Shown here in pieces: positions 35,973 through 44,970 of a DNA stretch of 64,000 bases (positions are counted from its first letter, which is position 1; each line of letters starts with the position of its first letter). Where the stretch lies: NCBI RefSeq assembly GCF_900130125.1, contig NZ_FQXY01000006.1, forward strand, positions 62,001 to 126,000, in the 5' to 3' direction. Source of the DNA: Bacteroides congonensis. GTDB taxonomy: Bacteria; Bacteroidota; Bacteroidia; Bacteroidales; Bacteroidaceae. The notes beneath the pieces were generated by a model that made no database searches, was not told the origin of the DNA, and saw nothing but the letters and a program-made list of their open reading frames with translations. The position numbers and the translations under genes are program-made.

Positions 35973-36047
35973 CGCTCTGAAAATGACCATTACACTATTT
36001 CTTACCAAAATAGTAACAGAATATAAATTAAAAAAACAGATACTGAA

Positions 36048-36302
36048 ATGAAAAAAGGCCTTCATCCAGAATCATACCGTCCGGTAGTATTTAAAGATAT
36101 GTCAAATGGTGACATGTTTTTGTCTAGATCAACTGTAGCAACTAAAGAAACCATCGAATTCGAAGGTGAAACTTATCCGTTGCTGAAGATTGAAATCTCT
36201 AACACTTCTCACCCGTTCTATACAGGTAAATCTACATTGGTGGATACTGCAGGTCGCGTTGATAAGTTCATGAGCCGTTACGGTGACCGTAAGAAGAAAT
36301 AA
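36048..36302 (+). CDS. rpmE2: Ribosomal protein L31, type B
   Basis: An 84-aa large-subunit ribosomal protein. The sequence [20 protein letters not shown] and [20 protein letters not shown] is typical. It has no cysteines at all, so it is the zinc-independent type B form rather than the CxxC-containing type A. A strong terminator follows at 36327-36362. Confidence 0.96.
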   Translation: MKKGLHPESYRPVVFKDMSNGDMFLSRSTVATKETIEFEGETYPLLKIEISNTSHPFYTGKSTLVDTAGRVDKFMSRYGDRKKK

Positions 36303-36326
36303 CTCAATCTTTCGTTAAAGATGAAA

Positions 36327-36362
36327 AAAGAGGAGATTCTCACTGAGAATTTCCTCTTTTTC
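36327..36362 (+). terminator. rpmE2 terminator
   Basis: Arms 36327-36342 and 36344-36359 form a 16-nt stem with one mismatch and a 1-nt spacer, so the hairpin tip opens somewhat. A TTTTTC run follows. Confidence 0.75.
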
Positions 36363-36419
36363 GTTTAAAGTGCCCTTACGACAAAAAGTAAGTTTCTTAA
36401 AAGAAACACTTCTTTTTTG

Positions 36420-36449
36420 TTTGATTACCGAATAAAGAGAGTACCTTTG
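36420..36449 (+). promoter_or_regulatory. Promoter of the 135-aa hypothetical gene
   Basis: TTTG (36420-36423) and TACCTTTG (36442-36449) are separated by 18 bp, close to the Bacteroides consensus. The ATG is 21 bp downstream. Confidence 0.75.
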
Positions 36450-36470
36450 GTGACTTAATAAACAAATAGA

Positions 36471-36878
36471 ATGGAAATAGCTCAATTAAAACTAATGACA
36501 AAAGAAGAGGTACTCAATTTCATCAGACAACGTCTGTCTTTCAGTTCAGACATAAAAAGACAACTCAAACATGTGAATGAAGATGCTTTCAACAAAGAAC
36601 ACCGCAGATTCGAGATGTCGGGAAACGAAGAAACAACAGGGTGGTGCACGCTTTTCAACACTGCCATACTAAATGAATTTGCCAATTTGGGGATTTACGA
36701 TTACACTTCTTATCTTTTCCTTGATTTCGATAATGGAACTCCAACTGTTTATCTCAGATACTACTCCGATAACGAGAATCTGGAATATGACCTCAACGGT
36801 TATTCAACGGTCGAAATCATATTTACTATTTTCGAACTGACTATCTTTTCCGGAAAACCCAAAAGACAACGGAACTAA
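36471..36878 (+). CDS. Hypothetical protein (135 aa)
   Basis: A 135-aa cytosolic protein, MEIAQLKLMTKEEVLNFIRQ and onward, acidic in the second half (FLDFDNGTPTVYLRYYSDNE), with no signal peptide and no recognised family. It has a good promoter and its own terminator, so it is a single-gene transcription unit. Function unknown. Confidence 0.75.
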   Translation: MEIAQLKLMTKEEVLNFIRQRLSFSSDIKRQLKHVNEDAFNKEHRRFEMSGNEETTGWCTLFNTAILNEFANLGIYDYTSYLFLDFDNGTPTVYLRYYSDNENLEYDLNGYSTVEIIFTIFELTIFSGKPKRQRN

Positions 36879-36898
36879 AGTTCCAGTAAATTAATAAA

Positions 36899-36935
36899 AA
36901 CAATCCCCGACAGTATCACTGCCGGGGATTGTTTT
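36899..36935 (+). terminator. Terminator after the 135-aa gene
   Basis: AACAATCCCCG-A-CAG (36899-36913) pairs with CTG-C-CGGGGATTGTT (36919-36933), a long stem with one A-C mismatch. The right arm runs into TTTT. Confidence 0.85.
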
Positions 36936-37011
36936 TATTAATAATGTGATTCAATGACTGAAGGAGAGTAAAACAGTGCAGAAATGAGCCAAGTATTTAG
37001 CTTCATCAAGA

Positions 37012-37135
37012 TTTAAAATGATATAATTATCTTGCACACCTACACTCTTTGCATCTATTCAATTGATACATAGAAATATAAGTATGTGCAAGATACCGTT
37101 GCAGATGCGTGCAAGATAAAAGTATCTTGCACGCT
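37012..37135. repeat. Left arm of a 124-nt inverted repeat
   Basis: It pairs with 37369-37492 at 115 of 124 positions with no gaps; all nine differences are transitions. The arm contains four copies of the word GTGCAAGATA or its reverse complement (37028-37037, 37086-37095, 37109-37118, 37123-37132). The last two face each other as a 10-bp hairpin. Confidence 0.9.
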
Positions 37136-37183
37136 GTCTGCTGTGATTACTTAGCTATTCATTCCTGTTGACGGTAGTTCCCA

Positions 37184-37280
37184 TTTGTTTCAAGTACTTG
37201 AAACAAAGTGTTCATAGGCTTGAAACAAAGTGTTTACTTACTTGAAACAAAGTGTTTCTCTATAGCAAACACTTTGTTTC
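37184..37280. repeat. Central 22-bp tandem repeats and palindromes
   Basis: CTTGAAACAAAGTGTT is repeated three times at exactly 22-bp steps (37197, 37219, 37241). The first copy is half of the 24-bp palindrome TTTGTTTCAAG-TA-CTTGAAACAAA (37184-37207). The third copy faces an inverted AACACTTTGTTTC (37268-37280), giving a hairpin with a 14-bp stem. Confidence 0.85.
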
Positions 37281-37368
37281 ATTACTTTGAACAAGTTATT
37301 TGATGCCTTGATTCTATAAATGACTGCATAGTTTTCGGGAATTATCAGGAACTTTTTGAAAAAGACAA

Positions 37369-37492
37369 AGCGTGCAAGATACTTTTATCTTGCACACATC
37401 TGCAACGGCATCTTGCACACGCTTATATCTCTATGTATCAATCAAGTAGATGCAAAGAGTGTAGGCGTGCAAGATAATTATATCATTTTAAA
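37369..37492. repeat. Right arm of the 124-nt inverted repeat
   Basis: The partner of 37012-37135. It carries four copies of the GTGCAAGATA word, one of them with a single change at its end (37409-37418). Its outer end overlaps the IS target duplication (37486-37493). Confidence 0.9.
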
Positions 37493-37493
37493 C
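37486..37493. repeat. IS target-site duplication, left copy
   Basis: TTTTAAAC directly precedes the left IS inverted repeat and is repeated at 39323-39330. Confidence 0.9.
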
Positions 37494-39322
37494 GGTTCTT
37501 CGTCAAATTCCGTGCTTTTTTATTTTTAAATATGCCTTGTTTATATTTTATTATTTAGTTATAAATCAATATACTTTATAGTAATAAAAATAGCGAATAT
37601 GCTTGTATTTTAGTAACTTTATAGCTGACCAAAGCATCCAGTTACTATGTATCCAAACATATCCGCCTTCGACAAAAATAATGAAAAAGAATCATTAAAC
37701 AATCTTCAATCTAATAAAAGTTTTAGCCTTGTTTCCATCCGTCTTGCCGCGCCTGGCTTCAAGCAGGACCATCTGACGATACACGAAAATCACGTGTCAG
37801 TTCATTTATCCAGTATTCGCAAGACTTCCGTTTGCCCTTATTGCGGCCGAAGAACCAAACACGTACATAGTTATTATTTCCGTCATATTCAGGCATCTGA
37901 AAGCTTTAACATGGGTACTGTTCTTCTTGTAAAAGCCCGTAGATTTCGTTGTAAACACTGTGTACGCACTTTCAGCGAGTCCTTACCCGGTATAGCTCCC
38001 CGTTATGGACGAAAAACCCAAGAAGTTTTAGACAGAATAACTTCTGTATCTTTAAAAACGACTTCTCGTATCGCTTCATACTTATTGGGGCTTCAGCATA
38101 TCTCTTGTAGCGCCTCCACTTGTCTACGCAGTATTGACCGGAATCTTCCGACTTCCCATGCTACAGCCATAGGAATCGATGACGCAGCTAAAAAGAAAGG
38201 GCACACTTATATGAGTGTGGTTGTGGATCAACATAGTCATCAGATCATTGCACTGCTGGACTGCCGTTCGGGTGAAGAGTTGGATAGCTATTTATTAGAA
38301 AACCAACAAATACAGTTTGTTACCAGAGACGGTTCCGCCACTTATGCCGACGCCATAAGCCGTTGCCTTCCGGGGGCAATTCAGATAAGTGACAAGTTTC
38401 ATCTGATCAAAAAAATGCTTGATATGCTGGCCGATGAGTTTTCCGGGCTACTACGCGGCTTTTGGGGAGCGAAGAAAACATACAGCTTCCCAACCGTACA
38501 GGAATGTAAAACTGAGATTATGAAGGACTTTTGGAACCTGGGCGACCAAAGACATCGGGAGAAACTTCAGTTTTTTATAGAAGCGGATAATGCATACAGA
38601 GAAGGAAAGACTTTCTACCAGATAGCACAAACATATAATATGCATACAGAAAAGGTCAGGAAATTATTGTTCAAACATACACGTAAAGACTATATGAGCG
38701 ATGAACAGAAATTAATCTTTAAATTTATTGATAAGCTGGCTCTGGAGTTTTCCTTGGGATGCTGGAAGGTGAATCAGTTAGTTGAAAGGATGGATAACAA
38801 ACTCTCCGCATCTGCTATAAAACGAGTAAGTCAAACACTGAGAAACAATATCGGAAATCGGCAGAAAGAAATAAAAAAAGAGAATAGCAACATTGCAAAA
38901 AAAATAAAAGAAAACCGTATATCAAGAAAAACAATCCAGCGCTTTATACTTACCGGAAAAACAAAGTTGGAAGAACTTGAGAAACTTTATCAGAGTAAAC
39001 GGGCCAAACAAGCAATAGAACTTGCACGAGAGTTCAGGGAAATTCTTAATAGAAACTCTCTGAATCCATTGGAGGGATGGCTCGAAAGGGCGGTGGAGGC
39101 AAAATCCCAAGCTATCAGAGGGTTTGCCAAATATATAAAATCAGACCTGAAAGCGGTAAAGGCAGCTATTGATTATTCCTGGAACAACGCAGTACTGGAA
39201 GGAACTGTTAATAAATTAAAGGCAATCAAAAGACAAATGTATAACAGGGCAAACATAAAATTACTGTTTGCTAAAATTAATGGATTTAGCACATAAAAAA
39301 GCACGGAATTTGACGAAGAACC
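37494..39322 (+). mobile_element. ISL3-family insertion sequence (1829 bp)
   Basis: A complete insertion sequence. It has perfect 30-bp terminal inverted repeats (37494-37523 and 39293-39322, beginning GGTTCTTCGTCAAATT), one transposase gene, and flanking 8-bp duplications TTTTAAAC. The ISL3 family is known for 8-bp AT-rich duplications and GG-starting ends, which fits. The perfect ends and duplications suggest a recent insertion. Confidence 0.93.
37647..39296 (+). CDS. ISL3-family transposase
   Basis: A 549-aa DDE transposase. The N-terminal zinc ribbon has C63/C66 (CPYCGRR) and C102/C105 (CKHC). A helix-turn-helix follows, then the catalytic core with D178 or D179 (AIGIDDAAKKKG), D228 (FVTRDGSATY) and E518 (VLEGTVNKLKAIKRQMYNRA), the usual ISL3 arrangement. 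The frame is intact and the stop codon lies inside the right inverted repeat, so the protein looks full length and probably active. An internal coiled-coil-like Lys-rich region (about 410-460) is typical. A TAACTTTA at 37614-37621, one base off the -7 consensus, may be its promoter. Confidence 0.93.
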   Translation: MYPNISAFDKNNEKESLNNLQSNKSFSLVSIRLAAPGFKQDHLTIHENHVSVHLSSIRKTSVCPYCGRRTKHVHSYYFRHIQASESFNMGTVLLVKARRFRCKHCVRTFSESLPGIAPRYGRKTQEVLDRITSVSLKTTSRIASYLLGLQHISCSASTCLRSIDRNLPTSHATAIGIDDAAKKKGHTYMSVVVDQHSHQIIALLDCRSGEELDSYLLENQQIQFVTRDGSATYADAISRCLPGAIQISDKFHLIKKMLDMLADEFSGLLRGFWGAKKTYSFPTVQECKTEIMKDFWNLGDQRHREKLQFFIEADNAYREGKTFYQIAQTYNMHTEKVRKLLFKHTRKDYMSDEQKLIFKFIDKLALEFSLGCWKVNQLVERMDNKLSASAIKRVSQTLRNNIGNRQKEIKKENSNIAKKIKENRISRKTIQRFILTGKTKLEELEKLYQSKRAKQAIELAREFREILNRNSLNPLEGWLERAVEAKSQAIRGFAKYIKSDLKAVKAAIDYSWNNAVLEGTVNKLKAIKRQMYNRANIKLLFAKINGFST

Positions 39323-39330
39323 TTTTAAAC
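39323..39330. repeat. IS target-site duplication, right copy
   Basis: TTTTAAAC directly follows the right IS inverted repeat and matches 37486-37493. Confidence 0.9.
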
Positions 39331-39474
39331 TCTATGTAATGCAGGAACTATTATGATTTTGTTCAAAACCGTACTAAAAGAAACAAACCCTGAACATTCA
39401 TACCTGCAAGTTGTTTATTCTCTTTAAAAAAGAAAAACGAATCAACGCAAAAACTCTAAACATCAGTGTGGTAT

Positions 39475-40530
39475 ATGAAGAAGAAATATGGATTTGTCCT
39501 GGCGGCTGCAATCTTGCTAGCCGGCTGCGGACAGAAAAAAGAGACGAAAGTAACAACAGCTCGCCCCGTTAAGACTACGATTGTAGAGTCGAGGTCGGTT
39601 ATCAGGAAAGATTTTTCGGGAATCGTAGAAGCTGTGGAGTATGTGAAACTGGCATTCCGCGTTAGCGGACAAATCATCCAATTGCCCGTCATCGAAGGAG
39701 AGAAAGTAAAAAAGGGACAACTGATAGCAGCAATTGACCCTAGAGACATTGCGTTACAATATGCTGCTACAAAATCCGCCTATGAAACGGCTGCCGCACA
39801 GGTGGAGCGTAATAAACGGCTTCTCTCCCGTCAGGCTATCTCGGTGCAGGAATACGAAATCAGCCTGGCCAACTACCAGAAAGCAAAATCCGAATACGAA
39901 TTATCTGTCAACAATATGCGCGACACAAAGCTGACAGCTCCTTTTGACGGTTCTATCGAGAAGCGTCTGGTAGAGAATTATCAGCGTGTCAATTCCGGTG
40001 AAGGCATCGTGCAGTTGGTCAACACACGTAATTTGCGTATCAAGTTCACTATTCCTGATGCTTATCTCTACCTGCTCCGTGCCAAAGACCCTCGTTTCCT
40101 GGTAGAATTTGATACATTCAAGGGACACGTGTTCCAGGCAAAACTGGAGGAGTATCTTGACATATCGACAGATGGTACCGGAATTCCGGTGAGTATCACG
40201 ATTGACGACCCGTCGTTCGACCGCGACCTCTATGCGGTGAAACCGGGATTTACGTGCAGCATCCGTTTCACAGCAGACGTAGGTCCGCTGGTGCAAGATA
40301 GTTGGACAATCGTGCCTCTTAGCGCCGTGTTCGGCGAAAGCGAGGGAAAGAAAATGTATGTCTGGGTAGTGGAAGGAGACAAAGTTCATAAGCGTGGGAT
40401 TACCGTCAATGCACCGACCGGAGAAGCCCAGGCTCTTATCTCCGAAGGACTGAAACCCGGAGAGAAAATCGTTATTGCAGGTGTGCATCAGTTAGTAGAA
40501 GGAGAAACTGTAAAAGAAATTGAGAAATGA
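39475..40530 (+). CDS. RND efflux membrane-fusion lipoprotein
   Basis: A 351-aa periplasmic adaptor of a tripartite RND pump. The lipobox is LLAGC (residues 16-20), followed by a barrel-sandwich hybrid split around a helical hairpin (KSAYETAAAQVERNKRLLSR). LTAPFDGSIEKRLVENYQRV is the typical lipoyl-like segment. The ATG at 39475 is preferred to the open frame from 39466 because it gives the lipoprotein signal. It overlaps the pump gene by 4 bp. The IS now sits 152 bp upstream. Confidence 0.92.
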   Translation: MKKKYGFVLAAAILLAGCGQKKETKVTTARPVKTTIVESRSVIRKDFSGIVEAVEYVKLAFRVSGQIIQLPVIEGEKVKKGQLIAAIDPRDIALQYAATKSAYETAAAQVERNKRLLSRQAISVQEYEISLANYQKAKSEYELSVNNMRDTKLTAPFDGSIEKRLVENYQRVNSGEGIVQLVNTRNLRIKFTIPDAYLYLLRAKDPRFLVEFDTFKGHVFQAKLEEYLDISTDGTGIPVSITIDDPSFDRDLYAVKPGFTCSIRFTADVGPLVQDSWTIVPLSAVFGESEGKKMYVWVVEGDKVHKRGITVNAPTGEAQALISEGLKPGEKIVIAGVHQLVEGETVKEIEK

Positions 40531-43500
40531 ACTTAGCTAAATATTCACTGGACAACACGAAAATCATCTATTTCTTTCTTGCCGTATTATTGATTGGGGG
40601 AATCACTTCCTTCGGTAAGCTAGGTAAGAAAGAGGATGCTCCCTTCGTTATCAAGTCGGCGGTTATCATGACCCGCTATCCGGGAGCCGAACCGGCTGAA
40701 GTGGAGAGATTGATTACCGAACCTATCTCTCGCGAGATTCAAAGTATGAGTGGTGTGTACAAGATTAAGTCGGAATCCATGTACGGGCTTTCTAAAATCA
40801 CATTCGAACTACAACCGTCACTGGCAGCCGGTTCTATTCCACAGAAATGGGATGAGTTGCGGCGAAAGGTGCTCAATATACAGCCGCAATTACCAAGCGG
40901 TGCTTCCACGCCAACCGTTTCCGATGATTTCGGGGATGTGTTCGGCATCTATTATGGATTGACAGCGGACGACGGTTACTCGTATGAAGAGATGCGCAAC
41001 TGGGCGGAACGAATCAAGACACAGGTAGTCACTGCGGACGGAGTGATGAAAGTTGCCTTGTTCGGGGTACAGACGGAAGTAGTCAATATCTTTATTTCAA
41101 CCAACAAACTGGTAGGTATGGGCATTGATCCGAAGCAGCTTGCCAGTCTGCTACAATCACAGAACCAAATTATCAATACCGGAGAAATCCGTGCAGGCGA
41201 GCAGCAGTTACGGGTGACCGCCAATGGTATGTACACTACGGTAGACGACATCCGCAACCAAGTGATTACCACGAAAGCCGGACAAGTGAAACTGGGGGAT
41301 ATCGCCGTTATAGAAAAAGGATATATGGATCCGCCTTCCAATATCATGCATGTGAACGGAAAACGTGCCATCGGTATCGGTGTCTCTACCGACCCGCAAC
41401 GGGACGTAGTGCAGACAGGCGAGAATGTGAAAGCGAAATTAAGCGAATTATTACCACTTATGCCGGTAGGACTTGAGTTGCAAAGCCTGTATCTGGAGAA
41501 CGAAATAGCCAATGAAGCCAATAACGGATTTATCATCAATCTGATAGAGTCTATCCTGATAGTAATCGTGATTATCATGTTAGTGATGGGGCTACGTGCA
41601 GGATTACTCATCGGTTCATCACTCATTTTCTCCATCGGTGGCACACTGCTCATCATGTCTTTCTTCGGTGTCGGGCTGAATCGTACCTCATTGGCAGGAT
41701 TCATCATCGCCATGGGTATGCTGGTAGACAATGCTATCGTAGTGACGGACAACGCACAGATAGCCATTGCCCGTGGAGTCAATCGACGGAAAGCATTGAT
41801 AGATGGCGCTACCGGGCCGCAATGGGGATTACTCGGAGCCACATTTATTGCCATTTGCTCGTTCCTGCCACTCTACCTCGCTCCTTCTTCCGTGGCGGAA
41901 ATTGTGAAACCGCTTTTCGTCGTACTCGCCATCTCACTCGGATTGAGCTGGGTGCTTGCCCTCACGCAGACTACCGTATTCGGTAATTTTATTCTGAAGG
42001 CAAAAGCTGCCGATGGCGCTAAAGACCCTTACGACAAGCCTTTCTATCACAAATTTGCTTCCATTCTCCGTGCATTAATCCGCAGGAAAACATTGACGCT
42101 AGGTTCTATAGTCGTACTTTTCGTCATTTCACTCGTTATCATGGGGACGATGCCGCAGAACTTTTTCCCGTCTTTGGATAAGCCTTATTTCCGTGCGGAC
42201 GTATTCTATCCGGATGGATACAGCATCAACGATGTGGTGAAAGAAATGAAATCGGTAGAAGAACATCTGGCCAAACAGCCGGAAGTGAAGAAGGTATCCA
42301 TAACCTTCGGCAGCACGCCGCTCAGATATTACCTGGCTTCCACTTCAGTAGGCCCGAAACCTAACTTTGCCAATGTATTGGTGGAATTGACGGACAGTAA
42401 ATATACAAAAGAGTATGAAGAGAATTTCGATGGATATATGAAAGCGAATTATCCGAACGCGATTACCCGCACAAGCTTGTTCAAACTATCTCCTGCCGTA
42501 GATGCTGCTATTGAAATCGGCTTTATCGGCCCCAATACGGATACACTCGTGGCACTCACCAACCAGGCATTGGACATTATGCATCGGAACCCTGATTTGA
42601 TTAACGTACGTAATTCGTGGGGAAACAAGATTCCGGTGTGGAAACCGGTGTATAGCCCGGAACGGGCACAACCCTTAGGAGTATCACGCCAGGGCATGGC
42701 ACAGAGTATCCAAATAGGAACTACAGGAATGACATTGGGAGAATATCGTCAAGGTGACCAGGTGCTTCCGATTTTACTGAAAGATAATACGGTAGATTCG
42801 TTCCGCATCAATGACTTGCGCACATTACCGGTATTCGGAACCGGAAACGAGACAACCAGTCTCGAACAAGTCGTTTCTGATTTTGATTTTCAGTATCGGT
42901 TCTCGAATGTGAAAGATTATAACCGGCAGATGGTCATGATGGCTCAATGCGACCCGCGTCGCGGGGTAAATGCCATCGCTGCCTTTAATCAAGTATGGTC
43001 GCAGGTACAGAAAGAGATTAAAGTTCCCGAAGGATATACGATGAAGTATTTTGGTGAACAGGAAAGCCAGGTGGAATCTAACGAGGCGTTGGCAAAGAAT
43101 TTACCGTTGACGTTCTTCCTGATGTTTGTGACATTGCTGTTCCTGTTCCGTACCTATCGTAAGCCGACAGTGATTCTGCTCATGTTACCGCTGATTTTCA
43201 TCGGAATCGTATTGGGATTATTGGTGCTTGGCAAGTCATTCGACTTCTTCTCTATCCTGGGGTTGCTGGGGTTGATTGGTATGAATATAAAGAATGCGAT
43301 TGTACTCGTCGAACAAATCGACTTGGAAGCGGCAACAGGGAAGAAACCTATGGATGCTGTTGTCAGTGCAACGACCAGTCGTATTGTTCCTGTAGCGATG
43401 GCATCCGGTACAACGATCCTTGGTATGCTGCCATTGTTGTTCGACGCCATGTTCGGTGGAATGGCGGCTACTATTATGGGCGGACTGCTAGTAGCTTCGG

Positions 43501-43565
43501 CGCTGACATTATTTGTCCTTCCGGTAGCTTATTGTGCCATTCAACGAATCCACTCCGATTCCTGA
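40527..43565 (+). CDS. RND family inner-membrane efflux pump
   Basis: A 1012-aa AcrB-like proton-driven pump. The N-terminal helix is followed by the porter domain (RYPGAEPAEVERLITEPISR). The first membrane block (about 330-470) contains GMLVDNAIVVTDNAQIAIAR with the conserved proton-relay aspartate in TM4, and the second block is near 860-1000 (GLIGMNIKNAIVLVEQIDLE). The substrate (drug, bile salt or dye) cannot be deduced. The gene overlaps the adaptor by 4 bp and is 24 bp before the outer-membrane gene. Confidence 0.95.
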   Translation: MNLAKYSLDNTKIIYFFLAVLLIGGITSFGKLGKKEDAPFVIKSAVIMTRYPGAEPAEVERLITEPISREIQSMSGVYKIKSESMYGLSKITFELQPSLAAGSIPQKWDELRRKVLNIQPQLPSGASTPTVSDDFGDVFGIYYGLTADDGYSYEEMRNWAERIKTQVVTADGVMKVALFGVQTEVVNIFISTNKLVGMGIDPKQLASLLQSQNQIINTGEIRAGEQQLRVTANGMYTTVDDIRNQVITTKAGQVKLGDIAVIEKGYMDPPSNIMHVNGKRAIGIGVSTDPQRDVVQTGENVKAKLSELLPLMPVGLELQSLYLENEIANEANNGFIINLIESILIVIVIIMLVMGLRAGLLIGSSLIFSIGGTLLIMSFFGVGLNRTSLAGFIIAMGMLVDNAIVVTDNAQIAIARGVNRRKALIDGATGPQWGLLGATFIAICSFLPLYLAPSSVAEIVKPLFVVLAISLGLSWVLALTQTTVFGNFILKAKAADGAKDPYDKPFYHKFASILRALIRRKTLTLGSIVVLFVISLVIMGTMPQNFFPSLDKPYFRADVFYPDGYSINDVVKEMKSVEEHLAKQPEVKKVSITFGSTPLRYYLASTSVGPKPNFANVLVELTDSKYTKEYEENFDGYMKANYPNAITRTSLFKLSPAVDAAIEIGFIGPNTDTLVALTNQALDIMHRNPDLINVRNSWGNKIPVWKPVYSPERAQPLGVSRQGMAQSIQIGTTGMTLGEYRQGDQVLPILLKDNTVDSFRINDLRTLPVFGTGNETTSLEQVVSDFDFQYRFSNVKDYNRQMVMMAQCDPRRGVNAIAAFNQVWSQVQKEIKVPEGYTMKYFGEQESQVESNEALAKNLPLTFFLMFVTLLFLFRTYRKPTVILLMLPLIFIGIVLGLLVLGKSFDFFSILGLLGLIGMNIKNAIVLVEQIDLEAATGKKPMDAVVSATTSRIVPVAMASGTTILGMLPLLFDAMFGGMAATIMGGLLVASALTLFVLPVAYCAIQRIHSDS

Positions 43566-43589
43566 TGAAACTTGATTTTAATATTTATA

Positions 43590-44870
43590 ATGAATAAAAT
43601 GAAGACTCAACTTATAATTCTAGCACTACTGGCCCTCGGTGTCACGGCCAGGGCGCAACAGCCTTATCTCAGCAGGGAAGCCTACCGGGATAAAGTGGAA
43701 GCGTACAGCCAGATTCTAAAACAACAGAAACTAAAGACATTGGCTAGTACTGAAGCACGAAAGATTGCCCATACAGGATTCTTGCCCCAAATAGATGTCA
43801 ATGCGGACGGTACTCTCAACATGAGTGACCTCAGTGCATGGAATGAACCGTTAGGTGAATACCGCAATCACACTTATCAAGGAGTATTTGTCGTGTCGCA
43901 ACCACTGTACACAGGCGGCGCTCTCAATGCCCGGCATAAGATAGCGAAAGCAGACGAAAAGCTGAACCGGCTTAATGAGGAACTCACCATAGACCAGATT
44001 CACTATCAGAGTGATGCTGTCTATTGGAACGCTTCCGCTTCACAAGCTATGTTACAGGCTGCTGATAAATATCAGAGTATCGTAAAGCAGCAATATGATA
44101 TTATCCAGGATCGTTTCAACGACGGAATGATTAGCCGCACGGATTTACTGATGATCTCTACCCGGTTGAAAGAAGCGGAATTGCAATATATCAAAGCCCG
44201 CCAGAATTATACATTGGCATTGCAAAAACTAAATATTCTAATGGGATCGGAACCTAATAGTCCCGTAGACAGCCTGTATACGATTGATACAGCTTCCGCC
44301 CCTATACAAATCCTATCCCTTGAAAATGTATTGCAACGCCGTGCCGATTATGAAAGCACGGAAGTCAACATCCTGAAAAGTGAGGCGCAACGTAAAGCGG
44401 CGCTCAGCCAGTTCAATCCGCAGTTGAATATGTACTTCAGTGGCGGATGGGCTACAGCTACGCCTAACCTCGGATATGATGTTTCATTTAATCCCATTGT
44501 CGGCATTAATCTGAATATCCCTATCTTTCGCTGGGGTGCCCGTTTCAAAACGAACCGTCAGCAGAAAGCATATATCAGTATGCAGAAGCTGCAACAAAGC
44601 TACGTGACGGATAACATCAATGAAGAACTTTCCGCTGCGCTGACCAAACTGACGGAAACGGAATATCAGGTAAAGACAGCGACAGAGACGATGAACCTGG
44701 CAAACGAGAATCTCGATTTGGTTTCTTTCTCATACAATGAAGGGAAAGCGAATATGGTGGATGTACTCTCCGCACAGTTATCATGGACACAGGCTCATAC
44801 CAATCTGATTAATGCTTATCTGGCGGAAAAGATGGCGATAGCGGAATACAGGAAAGTTATCAGTGAATAA
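43590..44870 (+). CDS. TolC-family outer-membrane efflux protein
   Basis: The 426-aa outer-membrane channel of the tripartite pump. It has a signal peptide (LIILALLALGVTARAQ, cleavage near residue 19) and two long helical repeats with Gln/Asn-rich heptads (YQSIVKQQYDIIQDRFNDGM and SFSYNEGKANMVDVLSAQLS). The frame is open from 43572; the ATG at 43590 or 43599 gives a proper signal peptide. It is the last gene of the efflux operon, before a bidirectional terminator. Confidence 0.93.
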   Translation: MNKMKTQLIILALLALGVTARAQQPYLSREAYRDKVEAYSQILKQQKLKTLASTEARKIAHTGFLPQIDVNADGTLNMSDLSAWNEPLGEYRNHTYQGVFVVSQPLYTGGALNARHKIAKADEKLNRLNEELTIDQIHYQSDAVYWNASASQAMLQAADKYQSIVKQQYDIIQDRFNDGMISRTDLLMISTRLKEAELQYIKARQNYTLALQKLNILMGSEPNSPVDSLYTIDTASAPIQILSLENVLQRRADYESTEVNILKSEAQRKAALSQFNPQLNMYFSGGWATATPNLGYDVSFNPIVGINLNIPIFRWGARFKTNRQQKAYISMQKLQQSYVTDNINEELSAALTKLTETEYQVKTATETMNLANENLDLVSFSYNEGKANMVDVLSAQLSWTQAHTNLINAYLAEKMAIAEYRKVISE

Positions 44871-44904
44871 AGAGAACCCAATTCTCAAAATCTCTATATA
44901 AAGA

Positions 44905-44943
44905 AAACCGGAGAATGAGTCAAGATGCTCATTTCTCCGGTTT
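44905..44943. terminator. Bidirectional terminator, efflux operon / oadB
   Basis: AAACCGGAGAATGAG (44905-44919) pairs with 44928-44943 over an 8-nt loop, with one extra A as a bulge. T-rich sequence on the right and A-rich sequence on the left let it act on both strands. Confidence 0.75.
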
Positions 44944-44970
44944 CCATTTCTTAAGTCAGTTGTTCTTCAC

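Larger units (their letters stand above)
35677..36047. other. Intergenic region between divergent fba and rpmE2
   Basis: 371 bp without a gene. It contains the fba promoter (minus strand, 35716-35746) and the rpmE2 promoter (plus strand, 35943-35972). The middle (about 35760-35930) has no clear ORF; the only notable word is the palindrome AAAGTACTTT near 35905. Nothing else is recognised. Confidence 0.6.

Noticed and set aside
37184..37280. Possible CRISPR array (regular 16-bp repeats)
   Set aside because: Repeats are only 16 bp with 6-bp spacers, they include an inverted copy, and no cas genes are near. The structure is a palindromic repeat, not a CRISPR array.
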